This document shows positions 16,847 through 26,568 of a stretch of 64,000 bases of DNA, in pieces (position 1 is the stretch's first letter; every line of letters starts with the position of its first letter). The DNA is from Lautropia mirabilis (GTDB lineage Bacteria > Pseudomonadota > Gammaproteobacteria > Burkholderiales > Burkholderiaceae_E), in assembly GCF_900637555.1 (NCBI RefSeq), contig NZ_LR134378.1, positions 3,074,784 through 3,138,783 of the forward strand. The letters run 5' to 3'. The position numbers and the translations under genes are program-made. Under the pieces are notes generated by a model. That model did not search any database. It was not told where the DNA came from and worked only from the letters and a program-made list of their open reading frames with translations.

Positions 16847-17923
16847 TCACTGCTTCGCGTCGCCCTTGCGATCCTGGTAGTTGTGCTCGATCCACTCGCG
16901 GTAGGCGCCCGACTGCACGTTGGCCACCCAGTCCTGGTTGTCCAGGTACCAGCGCACCGTCTTGCGGATGCCCGTCTCGAAGGTCTCGGCCGGCGTCCAG
17001 CCCAGCTCGCGGCCAATCTTGGCGGCGTCGATGGCATAGCGGCGGTCGTGACCGGGGCGGTCCTTCACGAAGGTGATGAGACGCTCATAGGAACCGGCCG
17101 CATCGGGCTTCATCTCGTCGAGCAGCTTGCAGATCTGCCGCACGATGTCGATGTTGGTCTTCTCGTTGTGACCGCCCACGTTGTAGGTCTCGCCCGGCTT
17201 GCCGGCTTCCAGCACACGGCGGATGGCGCTGCAGTGGTCCTTCACGAACAGCCAGTCACGCACGTTCTTGCCGTCGCCGTAGATGGGCAGGTTCTTGCCG
17301 GCCAGCGCGTTGGTGATCACCAGCGGGATGAGCTTCTCGGGGAAGTGGTAGGGCCCGTAGTTGTTCGAGCAGTTGGTGGTGAGCACCGGCATGCCATAGG
17401 TATGGAAATAGGCGCGCACCAGGTGGTCGGACCCGGCCTTGCTGGCCGAATACGGACTGTTGGGCTGATAGGGCGTGGTCTCGGTGAAGGCCGGATCGTC
17501 GGCTTCCAGCGAACCATAGACCTCGTCGGTGGAGACATGCAGGAAGCGGAAGTTCTCCTTCTCGGCGCCCTGCAGCTGGTTCCAGTACTGACGGGCGGCT
17601 TCCAGCAGCGTGAACGTGCCCACCATGTTGGTCTGCACGAAGGCGGCCGGACCGTGGATGGAGCGGTCGACGTGGCTTTCGGCCGCGAAGTGCACCATGG
17701 CGCGGGGCTTGTACTTGGCCAGCAGCGCGTCGATGGCCTCGCGATCGCAGATGTCGACCTGCTCGAAGTGGTGCGCCGGATTGCCTTCCAGCGACGCCAG
17801 GTTCTGCCGGTTTCCGGCGTAGGTGAGCTTGTCGACGTTGACCACCGGCTCGTCACTGCCAGCCAGCCAGTCCAGCACGAAGTTCGAGCCGATGAAACCG
17901 GCACCACCTGTCACGAGAATCAT
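16847..17923 (-). CDS. rmlB: dTDP-glucose 4,6-dehydratase
   Basis: A 358-residue extended SDR, the second step of dTDP-L-rhamnose synthesis. [16 protein letters not shown] is the NAD site, [11 protein letters not shown] contains the catalytic Thr-Asp-Glu triplet, and [10 protein letters not shown] supplies Tyr/Lys. It is first in the rml operon. The ATG at 17923 is the true start, since the open frame continues far upstream antisense to the next gene. The promoter must lie in 17924-18085, shared with the divergent glycosyltransferase gene. Confidence 0.96.
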   Translation of the reverse strand: MILVTGGAGFIGSNFVLDWLAGSDEPVVNVDKLTYAGNRQNLASLEGNPAHHFEQVDICDREAIDALLAKYKPRAMVHFAAESHVDRSIHGPAAFVQTNMVGTFTLLEAARQYWNQLQGAEKENFRFLHVSTDEVYGSLEADDPAFTETTPYQPNSPYSASKAGSDHLVRAYFHTYGMPVLTTNCSNNYGPYHFPEKLIPLVITNALAGKNLPIYGDGKNVRDWLFVKDHCSAIRRVLEAGKPGETYNVGGHNEKTNIDIVRQICKLLDEMKPDAAGSYERLITFVKDRPGHDRRYAIDAAKIGRELGWTPAETFETGIRKTVRWYLDNQDWVANVQSGAYREWIEHNYQDRKGDAKQ

Positions 17924-18085
17924 GTATTCAGTATCCTTCCGATTGAGGCCGGACCGCTGTCCGGCAATGGAACGCGCCCCGGCGGCAACGCTCGGATCAG
18001 CCCCGAACAGGCGCATAATTTTTGGAGTATAAGCGGTCCCGACCGTCGCCCACGTGGCATTCCCCCCATTCCCAGGAAGACTTAG

Positions 18086-19426
18086 GTGACCTCCATCACG
18101 CTTTTGCTGATACTTGCCGCCACCGCCGCCCTCGCCTGGGCAGGCACCGGTCTCATCATCCGGAACGCCGTGACCTGGGGGCTGGAAGACGTTCCCAACG
18201 AACGCTCCTCCCACACCCGCGTCACCCCGCGTGGCGGTGGCGCGGCCATCGTGGCCGCCAGTCTGGCGGGCTTCCTGCTGCTGACCCTGGCCGTGGTCAC
18301 CCTGCCACATCTGGTAGGTCTGGGCCAGCCCCTCGACCAGGGCGCCTTCGCCAACCTGCTGGCGCAGGATGCGGCCTGGCTCTACAGCCTGGGCCCCCTG
18401 GTCTGGATCGCCCTTCCACTCCTCCTTGCCGCGCTGGTCCTGGGCATCCTGGGCCTGCAGGACGACCGCGAGCCGCTCAGCATCCGCCTGCGGCTGGGCT
18501 TTCAGCTCTTCTGCTGCGCCTGGCTGCTGGTGGTGCTCTCCAGCCTGCCCGGTGCAGGCAGCGCCTGGGCCGGCCTGAAGGAACAGCTCTGGCAGCTGCT
18601 GTCCGGCTGGGGCCTGCCTGGCATGTCCGAGACCTTCACCCAGGCCGAGGCCCGCGACGCCCTGCTGCCCGCCTTCATGACCCTGGGCCTGGTGGTGGCC
18701 CTGATGCTGCTGGGCACCTGGTGGATCAACCTCTACAACTTCATGGACGGCATCGACGGCATCGCCGCCAGCCAGGCCCTCTTCATGCTGCTGGCCGGCG
18801 TGCTGCTGCGCAGCCTCATGCTGGCCGAAAACGGCGCCGATACCGCCTCCGGCCTGCTGGAGCGCCTGCAGCTGCAGTTCCTCATGACCGACCCGTGGTC
18901 GGTCGGCAGCCTCATCATCGCCGCCGCCACTGCAGGCTTTCTGGTGCACAACTGGGCGCCGGCCCGCATCTTCATGGGCGATGCCGGCAGCCTCTTCCTG
19001 GGCTTTTCCATCCTGGCCGTGGCCGGACTGGACATCACCGGCCACCTGACCTGGCTGCGCGAGGCCCAGCTGACCGGCGAGACCGATGTCAGCGCAGGCT
19101 ACGGCATACCCGTTACCAGCTGGATGATCCTGGGTGCCCTCTTCATCACCGATGCAACCGTCACGTTGCTGCGCCGCCTGCTCAGCGGCCAGCGTGTGGG
19201 CGATGCGCATCGCAGCCACGCCTACCAGCGCCTCAGCAGGCATTGGAACAGCCACGCACGGGTCACACTTGTATACTGCCTGATCAACGTACTCTGGCTT
19301 CTGCCCCTGGCAGCGCTTGCCCGCCTGCAGCCCGGCCAGGCCTGGCATCTGGTTGCCCTGGCCTACCTGCCGCTCATCATCGCCGCCTACCTGCTGGGCG
19401 CCGGCCGCAAGGAGCCCGTTTCCTGA
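18086..19426 (+). CDS. MraY/WbpL-like undecaprenyl-phosphate sugar-1-phosphate transferase
   Basis: A 446-residue multi-spanning inner-membrane glycosyltransferase family 4 protein. It starts lipid-linked glycan synthesis by adding a HexNAc-1-phosphate to undecaprenyl phosphate. Visible motifs are [15 protein letters not shown] near residue 38, the acidic [11 protein letters not shown] loop near 215 and [12 protein letters not shown] near 295, all typical of the PNPT family. The start is GTG at 18086, with AGGAAG 7 bp upstream. Two long loops (around residues 80-110 and 170-190) are longer than in WbpL. The next gene begins 1 bp after its stop. Confidence 0.88.
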   Translation: MTSITLLLILAATAALAWAGTGLIIRNAVTWGLEDVPNERSSHTRVTPRGGGAAIVAASLAGFLLLTLAVVTLPHLVGLGQPLDQGAFANLLAQDAAWLYSLGPLVWIALPLLLAALVLGILGLQDDREPLSIRLRLGFQLFCCAWLLVVLSSLPGAGSAWAGLKEQLWQLLSGWGLPGMSETFTQAEARDALLPAFMTLGLVVALMLLGTWWINLYNFMDGIDGIAASQALFMLLAGVLLRSLMLAENGADTASGLLERLQLQFLMTDPWSVGSLIIAAATAGFLVHNWAPARIFMGDAGSLFLGFSILAVAGLDITGHLTWLREAQLTGETDVSAGYGIPVTSWMILGALFITDATVTLLRRLLSGQRVGDAHRSHAYQRLSRHWNSHARVTLVYCLINVLWLLPLAALARLQPGQAWHLVALAYLPLIIAAYLLGAGRKEPVS

Positions 19427-19427
19427 C

Positions 19428-22217
19428 ATGAGATTGTTCAACGTCAATCCGCGCACCTTCATTGCCATCGGCCACGACATCGTCGTGGCCGCCCTGGTCT
19501 GGACCTTCACCTTCTCGCTGCGCTGGAACTTCGAGCTGGACCGCTCCACGCAGATCATCCTCTTCCAGACCCTGCCCGCCGTGCTGGCCGTGCAGGTGGG
19601 CTGCTTCGTCTACTTCGGGCTGTACCGGGGCATCTGGCGCTACGCCTCCATCCACGACATGCGGCTCATCGCCATGTCGGTGGGCACCTCGGCACTCATC
19701 ATCCCCATCCTGCTGCTGCTCTGGCGCAACGGCCTGGGCGTGCCGCGCTCGCTCTACTTCCTCAACCCGCTGCTGCTCATCCTTTTCATGTGCGCCGGGC
19801 GCCTGCTCTACCGCTGGTGGAAGGAAAAGGCCATGGGCGCCAAGGGGGTCGAGCCCCAGCCCGTCATCCTGCTGGGCGCGGGCAACGCCGCCCTCTCCCT
19901 CATCGACGAGCTCAATCGCAACCCGTACTGGTACGTCATCGGCGTGCTGGACGACAACCCCAACAAGGTTGGCCGCCAGATGGGCGGCGTGCGCATCCTG
20001 GGTCACTGGGAACAGCTTGAACAGATCGCCCGCGACAGCAACTGCAAGCACGCCGTGCTGGCCGTCGGCGCCACCAACCACGCCACCCGCCGGCGCGTCT
20101 TCGAGCTGTGCGAACGCGCCCACATCAAGCTGCTGGTCATCCCCGACGTGCAGGAACTGATGAGCGGCCAGGTCAAGGTCTCCCAGATCCGCTACGTGGA
20201 CGTGGACGACCTGCTGGGCCGCGACCCCGTCAGCCTCGACACCGGCGGCCTGCGCCAGATGCTGGAAGGCAAGTCCGTCCTCGTCACTGGCGGTGGCGGC
20301 TCCATCGGCTCCGAACTCTGCCGCCAGATCGCCCGCTTCAAGCCCGGCCAGATCATCATCTACGAGCTGAGCGAGTTCGCCCTCTACCGCGTCACCGAAG
20401 ACCTCAAGCGCGCCTTCCCCGAACAGCGCCTCGTGCCCATCGTCGGTGACATCAAGGACGCCGCGCGCCTGCAGGAGATCTTCGAGCGCCACCGTCCCAC
20501 CATCGTCTACCACGCCGCCGCCTACAAGCACGTTCCCATCCTGGAAGAGAACAACGCCTGGCAGGCCGTGCGCAACAACGCCTGGGGCACCCGCGTCCTG
20601 GCCGACGTGGCCTCGCGCTTCGACATCGAGCGCTTCGTCTACATCTCCAGCGACAAGGCGGTCAACCCCACCAACGTCATGGGCGCCACCAAGCGCCTGG
20701 CCGAGATGATCCTGCAGTACCAGCACAGCATGGCCACCCTGCCCATGGTGCTGGTGCGCTTCGGCAACGTGCTGGGCTCCAGCGGCAGCGTCATTCCCAA
20801 GTTCCGCGAGCAGATCGCCAACGGCGGCCCCATCACCGTCACCCACCCCGACATCACCCGCTACTTCATGTCCATCCCCGAGGCCACCCAGCTCGTGCTG
20901 CAGGCCGGCCTCATGGGACGCGGCGGCGAGACCTTCGTCCTGGACATGGGCCAGCCCATCCGCATCGTCGACCTGGCCCGCACCATGGTGCGCCTGTCGG
21001 GCTACACCGAAGCCGACATCCCCATCGCCTTCACCGGCCTGCGCCCGGGCGAGAAACTCTTCGAGGAACTGCTGGCCGACAACGAGAAGACCCTGCCCAC
21101 CCCGCACGCCAAGCTGCGTGTCTCCCGCCCCATCGATCCCCCGGGCACCAGCTGGGACATCTCCGTCAAGCGCTGGCTGGAATCCCCCGGCCCCGTGGGC
21201 GACGCCGAGGTGCGCCAGATGCTGACCCTGTGGGTGCCCGAATACAAGCCGGCCCCGCTGTACCCGCCCGTGGCCACCCCGGGCGCTCGCCCGGCTACCT
21301 TGCCGTCGGCCACAGAGACCAGCCCCGCACCGGATGCCGGCGCCACCAAGGCACCGTCGACCACCGCGGCCACGGCTCCGGCCACACCCCGGCAACCTGT
21401 CTCGGCACCCGCCACCTCGGCCGCATCCCGACCGGCGGCCGCCCCCCAGGGCGCGACCACGACTGCCCCGACCAGCACACCCGCCACAGCCGGAAGCACC
21501 GTCGCCGCCCGGCTGGCAGGTGCTGCCCTGGCCCCTGCGGCAATCGAGCCCTCCCCGCTCGCCGTCTCCATGCTGCGCGACCCCGTGGCCCAGCCCATTC
21601 CGGTCAACCGGCAGACACCGACGGCCAGCCCTGCCGTGCCTGACACCACACCGGCTCCCCTGGCAGAAAGCCGCCAGGACGACGCCGTGCAGTCCCGCGA
21701 AGAACTGGCCGCCCTGCTGCCCGACAACGACGCCCTGCTGGCCCGCCTGAAGCACCTGGCCCAGGTGGCCACCCGGACCGAGACGGCTGATGAGCCTGTC
21801 GCTGCGTCGGCTGAGCCAACCACACCAGCCGATTCGGCCATGCCGGCAGAATCGGTGGCTTCGCCCACGCCGACGGCCTCATCCGCCGCTGCGGCCACCA
21901 CGTCGCAGGCCACGGAAGCAACCCCGGTCGCCGAGGAAGCTGCTGCCCCGGCTGAAATGGACGCCGAACCCGAAACACAAAACAAGGTTCAGGCCAGGCC
22001 GGCAGAAGACGAGCCCGCCAAGGCAGACGCAGTCGCGCCTGAACAGGAGGCCACTGCCACAGCCGAAGCCGCCGACGCCGAACCGGCAGCCGCTGCCACC
22101 GCCGACGCACCCGAAGCGGAAGCTGACGCTGACGAGCCGGCCGACACCACGCCCACCCAGCCCGCGGCCAAAGCCGCCAAAGGCAGCAACCGACGCGGAC
22201 GAAAGCGAAAACACTGA
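19428..22217 (+). CDS. WbpM/CapD-type nucleotide-sugar 4,6-dehydratase with long disordered tail
   Basis: A 929-residue membrane-bound dehydratase. Four N-terminal membrane segments occupy residues 10-130. A first Rossmann-like domain follows ([17 protein letters not shown]). The catalytic SDR domain starts near 282 ([18 protein letters not shown]) and includes [13 protein letters not shown] and [17 protein letters not shown]. Such proteins convert UDP-GlcNAc to its 4-keto-6-deoxy form for QuiNAc/FucNAc. Homologues end near residue 620. Here about 300 further residues follow, rich in Ala, Pro, Thr and Glu, ending in the basic [11 protein letters not shown]. The tail has no recognised domain. 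Confidence 0.92.
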   Translation: MRLFNVNPRTFIAIGHDIVVAALVWTFTFSLRWNFELDRSTQIILFQTLPAVLAVQVGCFVYFGLYRGIWRYASIHDMRLIAMSVGTSALIIPILLLLWRNGLGVPRSLYFLNPLLLILFMCAGRLLYRWWKEKAMGAKGVEPQPVILLGAGNAALSLIDELNRNPYWYVIGVLDDNPNKVGRQMGGVRILGHWEQLEQIARDSNCKHAVLAVGATNHATRRRVFELCERAHIKLLVIPDVQELMSGQVKVSQIRYVDVDDLLGRDPVSLDTGGLRQMLEGKSVLVTGGGGSIGSELCRQIARFKPGQIIIYELSEFALYRVTEDLKRAFPEQRLVPIVGDIKDAARLQEIFERHRPTIVYHAAAYKHVPILEENNAWQAVRNNAWGTRVLADVASRFDIERFVYISSDKAVNPTNVMGATKRLAEMILQYQHSMATLPMVLVRFGNVLGSSGSVIPKFREQIANGGPITVTHPDITRYFMSIPEATQLVLQAGLMGRGGETFVLDMGQPIRIVDLARTMVRLSGYTEADIPIAFTGLRPGEKLFEELLADNEKTLPTPHAKLRVSRPIDPPGTSWDISVKRWLESPGPVGDAEVRQMLTLWVPEYKPAPLYPPVATPGARPATLPSATETSPAPDAGATKAPSTTAATAPATPRQPVSAPATSAASRPAAAPQGATTTAPTSTPATAGSTVAARLAGAALAPAAIEPSPLAVSMLRDPVAQPIPVNRQTPTASPAVPDTTPAPLAESRQDDAVQSREELAALLPDNDALLARLKHLAQVATRTETADEPVAASAEPTTPADSAMPAESVASPTPTASSAAAATTSQATEATPVAEEAAAPAEMDAEPETQNKVQARPAEDEPAKADAVAPEQEATATAEAADAEPAAAATADAPEAEADADEPADTTPTQPAAKAAKGSNRRGRKRKH

Positions 22218-22233
22218 CACGGGGGACCTCGAC

Positions 22234-23052
22234 GTGACACTGGCCTTTGGAGATCTGCAAGGCTGCCGCCAGCCGCTGGAACAACTGCTGAAGAAAATCG
22301 GTGCCGCCCCCACCGAACCGCTCTGGTTCTGCGGCGACCTGGTCAACCGCGGCCCCGACTCCCTGGGCACCCTGCGCCAGATCCGCCAACTGGGCCTGCG
22401 CGCCCGCACCGTCCTAGGCAACCACGACCTGCACCTGCTGGCCCAGTACGCCGGCATCCGCACCCCGCGTCCCGGCGACACCCTGGAACCCATCCTGCGC
22501 GCCCCCGACGCCCCCGAACTCATCGACTGGCTGCGCACCCGCCCCCTGGCCCTGCGCCAGGGCGACTTCCTCATGGTGCACGCCGGCCTGTTCCCCGAAT
22601 GGGAATTCGAACAGGCCCGCGACTTGGCCCACGAAGTGGAAAAAGTCCTGAGCGGCCCCCACTGGCAGGACTTCCTGGCCGTCATGTACGGCAACACCCC
22701 CGACCGCTGGAGCGACAGCCTGCGCGGCGACGACCGCCTGCGCTGCATCGTCAACGGCCTCACCCGCCTGCGCTACCTGCACGCCGACGGCCGCATGGAC
22801 TTCAAATGCACCGAAGCCCCGGCCTATGCCCCCGAAGGGCTCATCCCCTGGTTCCAGGCCCCTAACCGCCGTTCCGCCGGCCGCCCCATCATCTTCGGCC
22901 ACTGGTCATCCCTGGGCCTGAGACTGCAACCCGACCTCATCGCCTTGGACACCGGTTGCGTCTGGGGCGGCAGCCTCACCGCCATCCGCCTGGAAAACCG
23001 CCACGTCTTCCAGCAGCCCTGCCCGGGGCGAAAACGCGGCGGGAAGGACTGA
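22234..23052 (+). CDS. apaH: Symmetrical bis(5'-nucleosyl)-tetraphosphatase
   Basis: A 272-residue metallophosphatase that hydrolyses Ap4A to two ADP. Metal-site motifs are in order: FGDLQGC, CGDLVNRGPDSL, LGNHDLHLL, HAGLFPEW, and FGHWSSLGL near the end. The GTG at 22234 is preferred: GGGGG lies upstream and family length (about 270-280) is met. It follows the WbpM-like gene by 16 bp, so it may be co-transcribed with it. It is the last core gene before the accessory island. Confidence 0.94.
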   Translation: MTLAFGDLQGCRQPLEQLLKKIGAAPTEPLWFCGDLVNRGPDSLGTLRQIRQLGLRARTVLGNHDLHLLAQYAGIRTPRPGDTLEPILRAPDAPELIDWLRTRPLALRQGDFLMVHAGLFPEWEFEQARDLAHEVEKVLSGPHWQDFLAVMYGNTPDRWSDSLRGDDRLRCIVNGLTRLRYLHADGRMDFKCTEAPAYAPEGLIPWFQAPNRRSAGRPIIFGHWSSLGLRLQPDLIALDTGCVWGGSLTAIRLENRHVFQQPCPGRKRGGKD

Positions 23053-23360
23053 CGCATGGACGCGGGCGCGCACACTCGCGCGCCCCATCACGGCAGGCTG
23101 CCTTACGGGCAGCCCATGACAACGCCTCTGCCCTGCAGGCTGCTGAAGCTCGCAGCTGCCTGATCACTCAAGCCAGGCGCGACAAACTCCCTGCCAACGC
23201 CGCCTTGCGGCAGCCTTCGTCGCTGCCGCACGACAGACCGCGCCCCTCGCCCTGCTGCGACTGATGCTTTTTGGCCGAAACATCTGGCACCACCCAAGGT
23301 CAAGAATATGATTCCTCCATGGTCCATCTTGTGCAATACGTTGCACCCTGGAGACGCAAC
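23053..23360. other. Intergenic region after apaH with two perfect hairpins
   Basis: 308 bases without a credible gene. GGGCGCGC-N6-GCGCGCCC (23064-23085) and GGCTGCC-N5-GGCAGCC (23096-23114) are adjacent perfect stem-loops just past the apaH stop; they probably terminate or stabilise the upstream mRNA although T-tracts are absent. The rest must hold the promoter of the lipoprotein gene. Base composition becomes more AT-rich towards 23300. Confidence 0.45.
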
Positions 23361-24593
23361 ATGGCATCCAGACATCCCCATATCCTTCGCACTACCTGCA
23401 ACGCCACCGCACTAAGCGTGATGCTCGCCGCCTGCGGCGGCGGTGGCGGCAGCGAACGGGACAAAGCCGTATCCGCCAGCCCCGTAGCCCCCACGCCGAC
23501 GCAGAACATCGTCGCCACCGCCCCCTCCACGCCCTCGGTCACCACGCCACAGAACAACCCTGCACCCACTGGCCAGGTGAACACGCCTGCCGTTGGACAG
23601 CCCAACTCTGTACAGCCGGCACCCACCGTACCGCAGAACCAGACAACCAATCTGCCCCCGACCACGCTTGCCCCGACGCAGCCGGTGGCACAGGCAGATA
23701 CCAAGCCTGCCCCCACGCCGACGCCGACTCCAACTCCGGAACCCAAGACGGTGCCCAGCATCAGCAACACGGGCGTTCGTGGGGACGTGTTGTTGGCGAT
23801 GATTGAACAGAACTATTGCCAGACAAGAGCCTACGCAAGCCAGTCATTTGACAAGCCATATCTGGAAAAGCAGAAACCTCTGGGGATTGCGAAAGTACGC
23901 ATATCCGCTGCACTTTCATCAAATAACTACATCGACGACCCGAATCGTCTCTGGGTCAGAGCCCCAATTTACGACTCATATGGTCTATGTAGCCGGCGCT
24001 ACTATCACGCCACGCCCCCCGGAACTTACGTCTACAAGGTTACAAGCGAAAGCGAATATACGCGCTTTCGCAACCCCTCCATGTACGGCGAACCTTGGCT
24101 AACCCGCGGCTTCAATACGATGGAGATTAGTTACACAATCAACATCCGTGAGGACAGTTTTGAAATCGGTCCTTCCGTCAGCGGCTATGCTGCAGTGGAC
24201 CTCGGATACCAAGCAACGGACAGGGATACACCTCCTCCATCAGGGGGCGGAACATCCCTTCCTATGGGGGGCCATAGAACGAACATCACCAGAAGTCAGG
24301 AGGTTCCTTATGGCGTGATCAACACCTGGAGCCAAGGTCTTCAACTGATACTGATAAAAGGCGACCGGAACGACGAAGCAAAGATCTGCACAAGTTTAAA
24401 TTCACCCCAGGTCAAACGACTGCAATGCACAGTCTGGCACGTTCCATCAGACTGGAAGTGGGGACAGGAACTCAAAGACCCCGAGTCATACGTTGTGGAT
24501 GACCGATCTGTCTATCCAAACGAAAGTGGCCTGATGTACTGGCGTAGCTATCAGGGACCATACGTACAGGATCTGGACGATCTATACAGCTGA
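23361..24593 (+). CDS. Predicted lipoprotein of unknown function with Pro/Thr linker
   Basis: A 410-residue protein I do not recognise. Residues 1-26 are a lipoprotein signal peptide ending in a lipobox (LAAC), followed by five Gly. Residues 30-135 are a low-complexity Pro/Thr/Ala/Gln linker ending in PTPTPTPTPEPK. The remaining 270 residues form a Tyr-rich, probably globular domain with cysteines near residues 150, 210, 340 and 355. Start 23361 has GGAGA upstream; an in-frame ATG at 23271 would bury the signal peptide. The C-terminal half is AT-richer with codon use unlike neighbours, suggesting transfer. Confidence 0.75.
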   Translation: MASRHPHILRTTCNATALSVMLAACGGGGGSERDKAVSASPVAPTPTQNIVATAPSTPSVTTPQNNPAPTGQVNTPAVGQPNSVQPAPTVPQNQTTNLPPTTLAPTQPVAQADTKPAPTPTPTPTPEPKTVPSISNTGVRGDVLLAMIEQNYCQTRAYASQSFDKPYLEKQKPLGIAKVRISAALSSNNYIDDPNRLWVRAPIYDSYGLCSRRYYHATPPGTYVYKVTSESEYTRFRNPSMYGEPWLTRGFNTMEISYTINIREDSFEIGPSVSGYAAVDLGYQATDRDTPPPSGGGTSLPMGGHRTNITRSQEVPYGVINTWSQGLQLILIKGDRNDEAKICTSLNSPQVKRLQCTVWHVPSDWKWGQELKDPESYVVDDRSVYPNESGLMYWRSYQGPYVQDLDDLYS

Positions 24594-24605
24594 TCGAGCC
24601 GTCCC

Positions 24606-24643
24606 GGGTTGCAAGAACAGATTTCGGCTGTTTCTTGCAACCC
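24606..24643 (+). terminator. Strong stem-loop after the lipoprotein gene
   Basis: GGGTTGCAAGAACAG pairs with CTG-T-TTCTTGCAACCC in a 15-bp stem with one bulged T and a 7-nt loop, starting 12 bp after the stop codon. There is no following T-run, so termination may be imperfect. Confidence 0.6.
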
Positions 24644-24713
24644 ACAACGATTAAAGCCCATAAAATGGCCAACAGCCGACAATACTCTATTACGTATAGA
24701 ACTATAACCTGTG

Positions 24714-24732
24714 ATACGCTATAGCGTATAAT
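24714..24732 (+). promoter_or_regulatory. hipBA promoter: 16-bp palindrome overlapping a -10 box
   Basis: ATACGCTATAGCGTAT (24714-24729) is a perfect 16-bp palindrome. A consensus TATAAT (24727-24732) overlaps its right end, 27 bp before the hipB start. A related degenerate half (CTATTACGTATAG, about 24687-24699) lies upstream. HipB-type antitoxins repress their own operon, so this is probably the HipB operator. Confidence 0.75.
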
Positions 24733-24758
24733 TTAAGCACTCCCACGCCAGCCACACC

Positions 24759-25136
24759 ATGTCCACCCCACGCTCCCCCCACAACGCTGACGTACTGGCC
24801 CACCTGGGCCAGCAGCTGCGCCAAATACGTGAAGCCGCCGGCCGCAGCCAGGGCGGCCTGCGCCACTACCGCCAAGGCCAGCCACGCCCCCTGCGCCAGG
24901 CCACTGTCTCGCACATCGAGAACGGCCACGACGTGACCCTGGACAGCTTCATCAGCTACGTGTCGGCACTGGGCCTGGAAATTGCTCTCGTCCCCGTCGG
25001 CCAGGCCGCCCTCATCCAGCAGAACCTGCGTGGCCGAGGCAGACTGCCGCCTCAGAACCCGGCCCATGAGCCAGACGAGGACTTCGGCCCGATGGACCTG
25101 ATGACTCGCTACGCCTATCTGGCGGATCCCGAATGA
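24759..25136 (+). CDS. hipB: HipB-like antitoxin, XRE-family DNA-binding protein
   Basis: A 125-residue protein with a Cro/CI-type helix-turn-helix at about residues 14-62 (LGQQLRQIREAAGRSQ, then QATVSHIENG). The position before hipA and a 4-bp ATGA overlap with it (25133-25136) identify it as the antitoxin that binds the HipA kinase and represses the operon. The HTH loop is longer than in E. coli HipB by an Arg/Gly-rich insert, and the C-terminal 40 residues are Pro/Asp-rich. Confidence 0.88.
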   Translation: MSTPRSPHNADVLAHLGQQLRQIREAAGRSQGGLRHYRQGQPRPLRQATVSHIENGHDVTLDSFISYVSALGLEIALVPVGQAALIQQNLRGRGRLPPQNPAHEPDEDFGPMDLMTRYAYLADPE

Positions 25137-26476
25137 AAGCGCCGCGCACCCTGGGCGTGTGGCTGTCAGATACCCTCGTCGGCTACCTGACCCATTACCC
25201 GGACGAACGGACCGTCTTCAGCGTCAGCGAGGAGTATCTGGACGCTGGCCCCGCTCGGCCAATCCTCTCGCTGGCATGGACCCATCCGGACGATGAAGCC
25301 CAGACACGCCGCCTGCTGCTGGACCCGCGCCACAAGTCGGCTTCCATCAAGGCGCCGCCCTTCTTCTCCAACCTGCTGCCCGAAGGCGGCATGCGCGCGC
25401 GCATCGCCCAGCAGCTGAAAGTCCACGAAGACCGCGAGTTCCTGCTGCTGGAAGCACTGGGCCATGACCTGCCGGGAGCCGTCATCCTGCGGCCAGTTAA
25501 CGCGCCGCCGCCGGGGCACAAGAATCACGCAACACAAGCCGGCGCGCTCCCCATCAATGCCGATACAGCCGACGATGGCGCACCTCAGACAGCAGGTTCC
25601 ACCCACCTGAAATTCTCGCTGGGCGGCATGCAGCTCAAATTCTCCATGCTGCGGCAGGGAGAACGCTACACCCTCAATACCGGCGGTCGGCTGGGCAATT
25701 ACATCATCAAGCCCCCTTCCCACGATTTTCCCGGCCTGCCGCAAGTGGAAGCCGCCGCCATGGCCACCGCCCGCGCCGTAGGCATCGACGTACCCGAAAC
25801 CCTGCTGCTGCACCCCGACCAACTGGAAGGCCTTTCCAATATTCTGGGCCATCTACCCGACGAACCCTTCTACGCCATTCGTCGCTTCGATCGGAACGAC
25901 ACCTCCCGCCCACAAAACGACAGCGACGCGCCCCTTTCCCTTAAGGAACGCATCCACGTTGAAGACTTCGTCCAGGTATTCAGCCTGCGCACCAGCCAGA
26001 AATACAACCGCGTCAACTACGACATGATGGCGATGACGCTGCTGCAATACGCCGGCGGCATCGATGACCTGAAGGAGATGACCCGCCGCCTGGTGCTCAA
26101 CGTCCTGCTGGGCAACGGAGACGCCCACATCAAGAACTGGTCGCTCATCTACCGTACCCCCAACAAACCCCGACTGGCTCCCGCCTACGACCTGGTATCC
26201 ACCGTCGCCTGGACCCAGCACGACCAGACCATCGCCCTCAACATGGCAGGCACCAAGCGCTTTGATGCCATCGGGCTGGATACCTTCAACGCCTTCTTCC
26301 AGCGCTTGGGGCTACCAGGGCAGGTTCGGGAAGAACTGCTTGCGGAAGTGTGTACCACAACGCGCCGGATACTGGATGTTTGGGGCAAGCGCTATGAAGA
26401 TCACGGCGTGCCGGCAGGGCTGATGCAGCGCGTGGAGGTACATATACGGGGGTGCCCGTTGCGAGACGCTGTCTAA
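25133..26476 (+). CDS. hipA: HipA-family serine/threonine kinase toxin
   Basis: A 447-residue kinase. In E. coli HipA phosphorylates glutamyl-tRNA synthetase and induces persistence. An N-terminal subdomain (LGVWLSDTLVGYL, FFSNLLPEG) precedes the P-loop-like SLGGMQLKFSM near residue 160 and NYIIKPP near 187. The catalytic loop is LLGNGDAHIKNWSL near 320, and the metal site is LAPAYDLVST near 343. All key residues are present, so an active kinase is likely. Codon use is GC-rich like the core, unlike the reverse transcriptase unit that follows. The gap to the downstream promoter at 26535 is only 58 bp. Confidence 0.92.
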   Translation: MKAPRTLGVWLSDTLVGYLTHYPDERTVFSVSEEYLDAGPARPILSLAWTHPDDEAQTRRLLLDPRHKSASIKAPPFFSNLLPEGGMRARIAQQLKVHEDREFLLLEALGHDLPGAVILRPVNAPPPGHKNHATQAGALPINADTADDGAPQTAGSTHLKFSLGGMQLKFSMLRQGERYTLNTGGRLGNYIIKPPSHDFPGLPQVEAAAMATARAVGIDVPETLLLHPDQLEGLSNILGHLPDEPFYAIRRFDRNDTSRPQNDSDAPLSLKERIHVEDFVQVFSLRTSQKYNRVNYDMMAMTLLQYAGGIDDLKEMTRRLVLNVLLGNGDAHIKNWSLIYRTPNKPRLAPAYDLVSTVAWTQHDQTIALNMAGTKRFDAIGLDTFNAFFQRLGLPGQVREELLAEVCTTTRRILDVWGKRYEDHGVPAGLMQRVEVHIRGCPLRDAV

Positions 26477-26534
26477 AAACAACAACCATCACAAGCACAA
26501 AACCAACAATGCGAACCTATAACACAACAAAAAT

Positions 26535-26562
26535 TAGACAAATCTCTAAAAACATCTAGAAT
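26535..26562 (+). promoter_or_regulatory. Promoter for the retron-like RNA
   Basis: TAGACA (26535-26540, 5/6 to the -35 consensus) and TAGAAT (26557-26562, 5/6 to the -10 consensus) are 16 bp apart in AT-rich DNA. Transcription would start near 26569. This separates the RNA/RT unit from hipBA, although read-through from hipA is possible. Confidence 0.6.
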
Positions 26563-26568
26563 CGGTGC

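Noticed and set aside
15947-18085. Long plus-strand frame of about 712 codons
   Set aside because: Antisense to rmlA and rmlB, which have clear motifs on the other strand.
17924-19558. Upstream extension of rmlB to 903 codons
   Set aside because: The extra part is antisense to the WbpL-like gene; rmlB homology starts exactly at 17923.
23053-23360. Transposon end or attachment site after apaH
   Set aside because: Only local hairpins are present; no matching copy was found at 28 kb and no transposase is nearby.
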